The position numbers were made by a program, and so were the translations under genes. Shown in pieces: positions 59,440 to 64,000 of a stretch of 64,000 nucleotides of DNA; the first letter of the stretch is position 1; each line of letters begins with the position of its first letter. The notes under the pieces were generated by a model, which ran no database searches, was not told the origin of the DNA, and worked only from the letters and a program-made list of their open reading frames with translations. This stretch comes from Paraphysomonas bandaiensis. Its lineage: Eukaryota > Chrysophyceae. The stretch lies in assembly GCA_965644295.1 (NCBI GenBank), contig CBFFRP010000209.1, positions 82,036 to 146,035 of the forward strand, read 5' to 3'.

Positions 59440-62025
59440 TTAATGTTGATGGACTTGGGGAAAACGTAGCGCAAAGTCGGAATCTATCAGTACCATAGTT
59501 GTCGGATCGAAGTCGCGATGTACAAAACATTTCACATGGTAGTTATCAAATCTGTATGTGGCTTTGGTCATGGGATTCTTGACAGAAATTAGCTTCTTGC
59601 TGGTTTTATGATACCAGTGAGTGAGCATAAATTGCATCACATATGTAACAGTGGGCGAATCTGGTAGTTGTAGGGCATCATACCAGTCATCTCCGAATAC
59701 TCTGATATCTACATACACCTCGTCACCCGGTTGAACCGTAGTTATTGACTGCTTCCTCTTCTCACTGATATATTTGGCGGCCCCATCCGTGGTATAAATA
59801 AGATGATGTAGATAAGGCTTGCTGCTACAGAATTCCTCATAGGCTATGGAATCAAATAAATCCTGGCTGTAAGGTAGCTCTCTGATATCTCCATCCTTGA
59901 AACGTACTGTAAACAACATTGTTGAACGCCGTTCTCTGTCTCCAGTGTAATATAAAATAGTGTCGATCTCATGCTGATCATGATCTCGCATAGCCATTTT
60001 ATAGGCTTGTTCCCTGTCTCCGGGATATAATTTTACATCCCGTACATCTACTTTTGTTACAACTCCGGTCACCAAATGTTTGCAGTCAATATCATTCTTA
60101 TATTGCGATATAACCTGAAATGGTCCTAGGTATCTATGAGACATTTTAGGGTAAACCTTGGCCCCTTTGTCAAATAAAACAAAGTCGCCCGGCTGATACT
60201 GATTCTGTCGCTGAGGAGATATGCCTTTACTGAAACGTTTGGCCTTCAACTTATCTTGATATTCTCTCGAACTGCGTTGCAACAGAGCTAGATTATCATT
60301 GAGTTTATGTAGTCTAGCATGGGCTTTCTCTGGTACTTCATCCCTTCCCATATTGTTATACCTCTCACTCTCAGAACCAAATGTTAACTCAAAAGGCGAA
60401 TACCCCGTTTCAGATGATACTTCAGAATTCAATACATGTGCCACTGTAGGAATCCAGCTGGGGTCTTCAAATACATCTCGCTTCTCTTCTTTCTCGCTGT
60501 AATCGAATACTAATGCTCTTAAATGCCGCACTACCTCTCCTATGATCCTCTCGCATCCGTTGGCATGTCTATCCGCTATGCTGAATGTGTGTTTGACACC
60601 AATATATGAGCAAAGTTGGTCAAATAACTGGGATTTTAGATCAGGTCCTTGATCCGATATGATCACATCAGTATGACCAAATTGACTCCAATACTTCCAT
60701 ACAGTATTAGCAAGATTTATGGCAGTGACTCCCTTCACTGGTTCAAGGAAGACATGTTTTGTAAACAGGTTTACCACCACGTTAATATGCGTGTAGCCTT
60801 CTTTACCGTGGGGTGTAATTTCCACTGCATCGATACCGATGGCACTACGAGCTGAAGGTGGTTTTAAACTGCGAGGTATAGCTATCAAAGCTTCTTGCAT
60901 TCCGAGTCGTGTCTTAGCACAGTTGGGACATTTATTGATCATCTCGGTGACTTCTTCAAAAGATATCCTGTGTCCCGGGCATTTCTTATTCAATTTTACC
61001 CACGTGGCATAAGCTCCTTTGTGACCTTGTCTGGCATTATGAACTGCTTGAAAACATTCCTCTTTGGATAAATACAACGGTTCCAACTCTTCTTCCTTGT
61101 CATCCGGATCCATAAAATTGTTAAGATAGATGTCTAAGTTGCCAAACATAGTTTCATCAATGTATTCCTTAATGTCCATATCAGGAAATATACCAGCCAA
61201 ATGTTGCAACTTATGTGCTCTGGAGAGCCAATCTGCTAACCAATTTTGAGAACCTGGAATGTGCCGAATCATAAAGTTAAACGATTGCAGGTATATACGC
61301 CATCTCACAATTTTCGGTACTTCAGATGCCTCCATCCACACTAAATTGTTATGATCGGTCTCAATAATAAACTCCTTGCCCACTAAATAATATGCGAGGT
61401 TTCTGACAGCATAATAGGTACCGTAGCCTTCCTGCTCTATCGTAGCCCATCGTTTTGCTTGCGTTGAGAATTTTTTCGATATAAATGCTATTGGTTGTAA
61501 CTGAACAGTACCATCCTCTAAAATTTTCTTCTGTAATAATACTGCTCCTACTCCTAGCTCGCTAGCATCAGTTCTTAGGATCCATTCTAACGAATAGTCG
61601 GGATAAAATAACTCACAGGCCTCTTGTAGACCCTTTATGAATCTTCGATACTCCTCTTCGTAATCATGCTTCCATGTAGATTTATCCCAGTTGAAAGTTT
61701 TCTTGGTCATGTCCGGAAGATGACCTACCAAGTCAGAATATCTAGGTGTGAACCCTGAGAAGAAAACTCCTTTTCCTAGTAAGCTTCTGGCCGTCTTAGT
61801 ACTCGTAGGCATTGGAATGTTAGCCAAAGCTTCCTTCTTATCAGGACTGACCTCATACGATTTGTGTCTGCACACGTAGCCAAAGAAATTCACTTCCCGG
61901 AATCCCAGCCAACTCTTAGGCATCTTGAGTTTTTCATTACGTTCAATACACCGGTCAATTATCATTTCAAACTTTTTGTATGCATCAGCGGGGTCTTCAG
62001 CTAAGATCAACATGTTGTCAAACAT
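59440..62025 (-). mobile_element. Ty3/gypsy retrotransposon pol (861 codons, RT truncated)
   Basis: The frame starts within the reverse transcriptase palm: MFDNMLILAEDP corresponds to the catalytic YxDD strand but has Asn at the second Asp. The RT thumb and RNase H follow (ILRTDASELGVGAVLL, ETDHNNL), then an integrase HHCC zinc domain (H-x4-H ... CPNC), and a DDE core with IGIDAVE, ISDQGPD and CERIIGE. About 250 C-terminal residues contain GPFQVISQY and a final part without a clear chromodomain. Upstream, a TGA lies five codons before the ATG and no RT fingers are found, so reverse transcriptase cannot be complete. The rest of the frame is intact. Confidence 0.9.
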
Positions 62026-62851
62026 GACTATATATATGTCTCAATCACTGAATTCATTGGAATCCGTAACAACTCCGTATTGAGAAACATCACACTCCAC
62101 TTGCTTAAATCGAATATATGTTGAAAGATATTCGAATACAACGCTCGACAAAATAGATTATAGGCATATAGGAGGTATACTCACAAGCTCCTTCCTTTAG
62201 CGTACAAGGTTTTATTACTCGTATCACTTTCTGAATTCCAACCGTATATCCCACCCATCAATGACGAGCAACGTAATTGTTGATAATTCCTGATGAAAAT
62301 GATGAATGTTCAAATCACTCTCTCTCACACAGAAAACCGACTACTCTCAGTTTATCCCAGTTTGCAACTCACAACAATAGATAATCCAACTCAGTCAATA
62401 CAAACTGCACAACAGAAGATCCATATGTACGTAACTGACCGTAGATTGAATTATATAAATCGAACAAGTGATGGCAACTCAGAATGATTCATTTTAATGA
62501 TGTCACCAGAACATTCGTACGAGACTGACAAGACTCGCATTTTGATCCGTAACACGTTTGAAACATTTTCAACAAACTCCAGAATCAAATTCCTCTTGTA
62601 GCAATCATTGAAAGAAACTAAACAGTATGGCAGTACATCATTGAGCCCATTGACCACTCTGATATCAATATTTAAACAGAATTCTCAAAATAACTCTGGA
62701 AGACTTTCTCAAAATCAAATAACAACAACTGATCCTCAATTTGCAATAATCACTGGCATTGACGATGCATTCTCAATGATCAAAATATTAGATATAAGTA
62801 TGATAAATAATAGCTTCTGGAATATATATACACATTCAAACTTCTCAAAAC

Positions 62852-63127
62852 TCAATCCAATCTTATATATATTTCGGATGAATCACCAAGCCATTTAGCA
62901 GTCTTCACACCATAATATATACAAAGATTGTATACAACAGTTGTCCTTGAGTCCATATAGCCTTTGATAATATTGTTCTGAGACATGAACTGCACACATT
63001 CACTACCGACTCCCGTATCTACATTGATCAACGAATCATGAATTACACAATGGACATCCAGCGAAGAAACATCTTTCCTCAATGCTACATTGAAAATGTA
63101 ACCGCGTGTAGACACTCCTCTCCTCAA
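62852..63127 (-). pseudogene. Retroelement aspartic protease-like ORF
   Basis: A 91-codon minus-strand frame contains LINVDTGVGSECVQF, matching the L-x-D-T-G-x-x-x of retroviral-type aspartic proteases. It lies upstream of the Ty3 pol in the same direction and is probably its protease, now separated by stops and frame changes between 62030 and 62850. The segment from 62852 down to 62026 shows broken coding-like frames but no RT motif. Confidence 0.45.
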
Positions 63128-63390
63128 GCATATAATATAATAATGACTGAATTTTAACTGACATTATATTGAATAAAATATTTACGATATACGATACAAC
63201 ATTTCCCTCACAAGCATTGAATAACGAATCCTTTGATTTAGAAACTGATGAACCCGTTCGTCACAAACAATACTATCACCTTCTCATCAAAAGAAATGAA
63301 TTGGCACCCTGATGGTAACGTGTCTCCAATAACAACAATAATACAACATCAACATCGGGTACGGCCAATCTTCATCCCAATAGGTTCTCT

Positions 63391-63969
63391 TTAAAATTGA
63401 AATAGATTCACCGAAGTGACAAAAGGCGGTCCAGGGCCATGCTCATCGCGCTGTACAAGTTCTTTAAAACACAAGCATGGTTCCTCAAACATCATTTTGG
63501 TGTAAAGAAGATTAACCACTTCAAGATGACTCAACAATGTCAAATGCTTTCCCATAACTCGTCCAGGCATAACCAGAAGATAGCTTAAGGGAGTAACAAC
63601 AGCCTTCGATGGCAGGGCTGATTGATGTGTTGACATGACAATTGTGTCACCGTCAATATCGTCGTTGACAGTATGGTTTTCAACTGAAAGCTGATTCACT
63701 GAAATGACCTTTACAGTCTTAACAACAGAACACCCTGCATCTTTTGAGTCATTTTGTTGAGTAGACTTGGACTTCTCAGAAAGAAATTCTGGATGTCTAA
63801 GTTCTTCAATCAAAGTTTCACCCAGTGGAGTAACCTGAGAATCAATAACCGCAATCAAAGCTTCCTTTTCGGCATATTCCGAATCCTCATTATGAATTTC
63901 AGAAGACTTTTCGGTCATCTCTTTATCCTCAGTACAAACGACAGTTTCTTGTTCCAACATGCACTCCAC
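63391..63969 (-). CDS. Unidentified ORF upstream of the Ty3 pol
   Basis: This 192-codon frame has an acidic, Glu/Ser-rich N-terminal half and a C-terminal half containing GKHLTLLSHLEVVNLLY and a GPGPPFVTSV segment. It runs in the same direction as the protease-like and pol frames and may be part of the same element's gag or an N-terminal polyprotein region. No zinc knuckle is visible and no family is recognised. The element probably continues beyond the window end. Confidence 0.4.
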   Translation of the reverse strand: MECMLEQETVVCTEDKEMTEKSSEIHNEDSEYAEKEALIAVIDSQVTPLGETLIEELRHPEFLSEKSKSTQQNDSKDAGCSVVKTVKVISVNQLSVENHTVNDDIDGDTIVMSTHQSALPSKAVVTPLSYLLVMPGRVMGKHLTLLSHLEVVNLLYTKMMFEEPCLCFKELVQRDEHGPGPPFVTSVNLFQF

Positions 63970-64000
63970 ACTGGTAGAATTTAAATTTTCAATATTAATG

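Overview
The window is nuclear DNA of a eukaryotic microbe. Coding genes carry short GT-AG introns (mostly 44-75 nt), there is a eukaryotic serine tRNA without an encoded CCA, and gene islands are separated by AT-rich spacers full of retrotransposons, hAT-type MITEs, microsatellites and a large satellite. Two EF-hand proteins of the calcyphosin/flagellar type and a one-domain voltage-gated cation channel suggest a flagellated lineage. Protists such as oomycete-like stramenopiles or early-branching opisthokonts would fit, but the sequence alone does not settle which.

Layout. 0.9-6.4 kb: a possibly acylated protein of unknown function, a decayed LINE, a hAT transposase remnant, an AATF/Bfr2 ribosome-biogenesis gene and a six-pass membrane protein. 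7.7-9.2 kb: a very AT-rich island with two virus-like small ORFs. 9.4-13 kb: LINE copies, one with a SINE-like element nested in its 3' tail. 14.4-21.3 kb: the ion channel, tRNA-Ser(GCT), a 286-residue possibly myristoylated protein and a 456-residue helical protein. 22.2-25.2 kb: another SINE-like copy, a LINE 3' half with a 453-bp tandem duplication, and a small MITE. 25.6-34.8 kb is the densest gene block: a nucleotide-sugar enzyme gene, a CobW/ZNG1 GTPase, a FATP-type acyl-CoA synthetase and a calcyphosin-like protein. 37.4-45.5 kb: a satellite of 52 units with higher-order structure. 45.9-53.4 kb: a DUF1415 protein, a hAT MITE with a perfect 8-bp target duplication, a PRP38 splicing factor with a Tudor-like insert and RS tail, and a 741-residue EF-hand protein. 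54.2-64 kb: a third SINE-like copy, a Ty1/copia pol and a Ty3/gypsy pol with a truncated reverse transcriptase.

The most notable gene is at 25.6-28.0 kb on the minus strand. Four exons join in frame into a predicted 723-residue protein that combines a WxcM/FdtA-type sugar ketoisomerase, a DegT-type PLP sugar aminotransferase and a left-handed beta-helix acetyltransferase. In bacteria these three activities are normally made by separate fdtA/B/C or qdtA/B/C genes and produce dTDP-3-acetamido-3,6-dideoxyhexoses. The aminotransferase part has no start codon of its own and is preceded by an in-frame stop inside the intron, so it can only be translated through splicing from the ketoisomerase exons.

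The second theme is repeat biology: a LINE family with RNase H and a C-terminal zinc finger, SINE-like partners that share its roughly 190-bp 3' tail and carry 7-14 bp target duplications, and a satellite whose left part is built of hexamers and right part of tetramers. Neighbouring housekeeping genes are mostly in divergent pairs (sugar enzyme/CobW, FATP/calcyphosin, PRP38/EF-hand), which suggests shared promoters.
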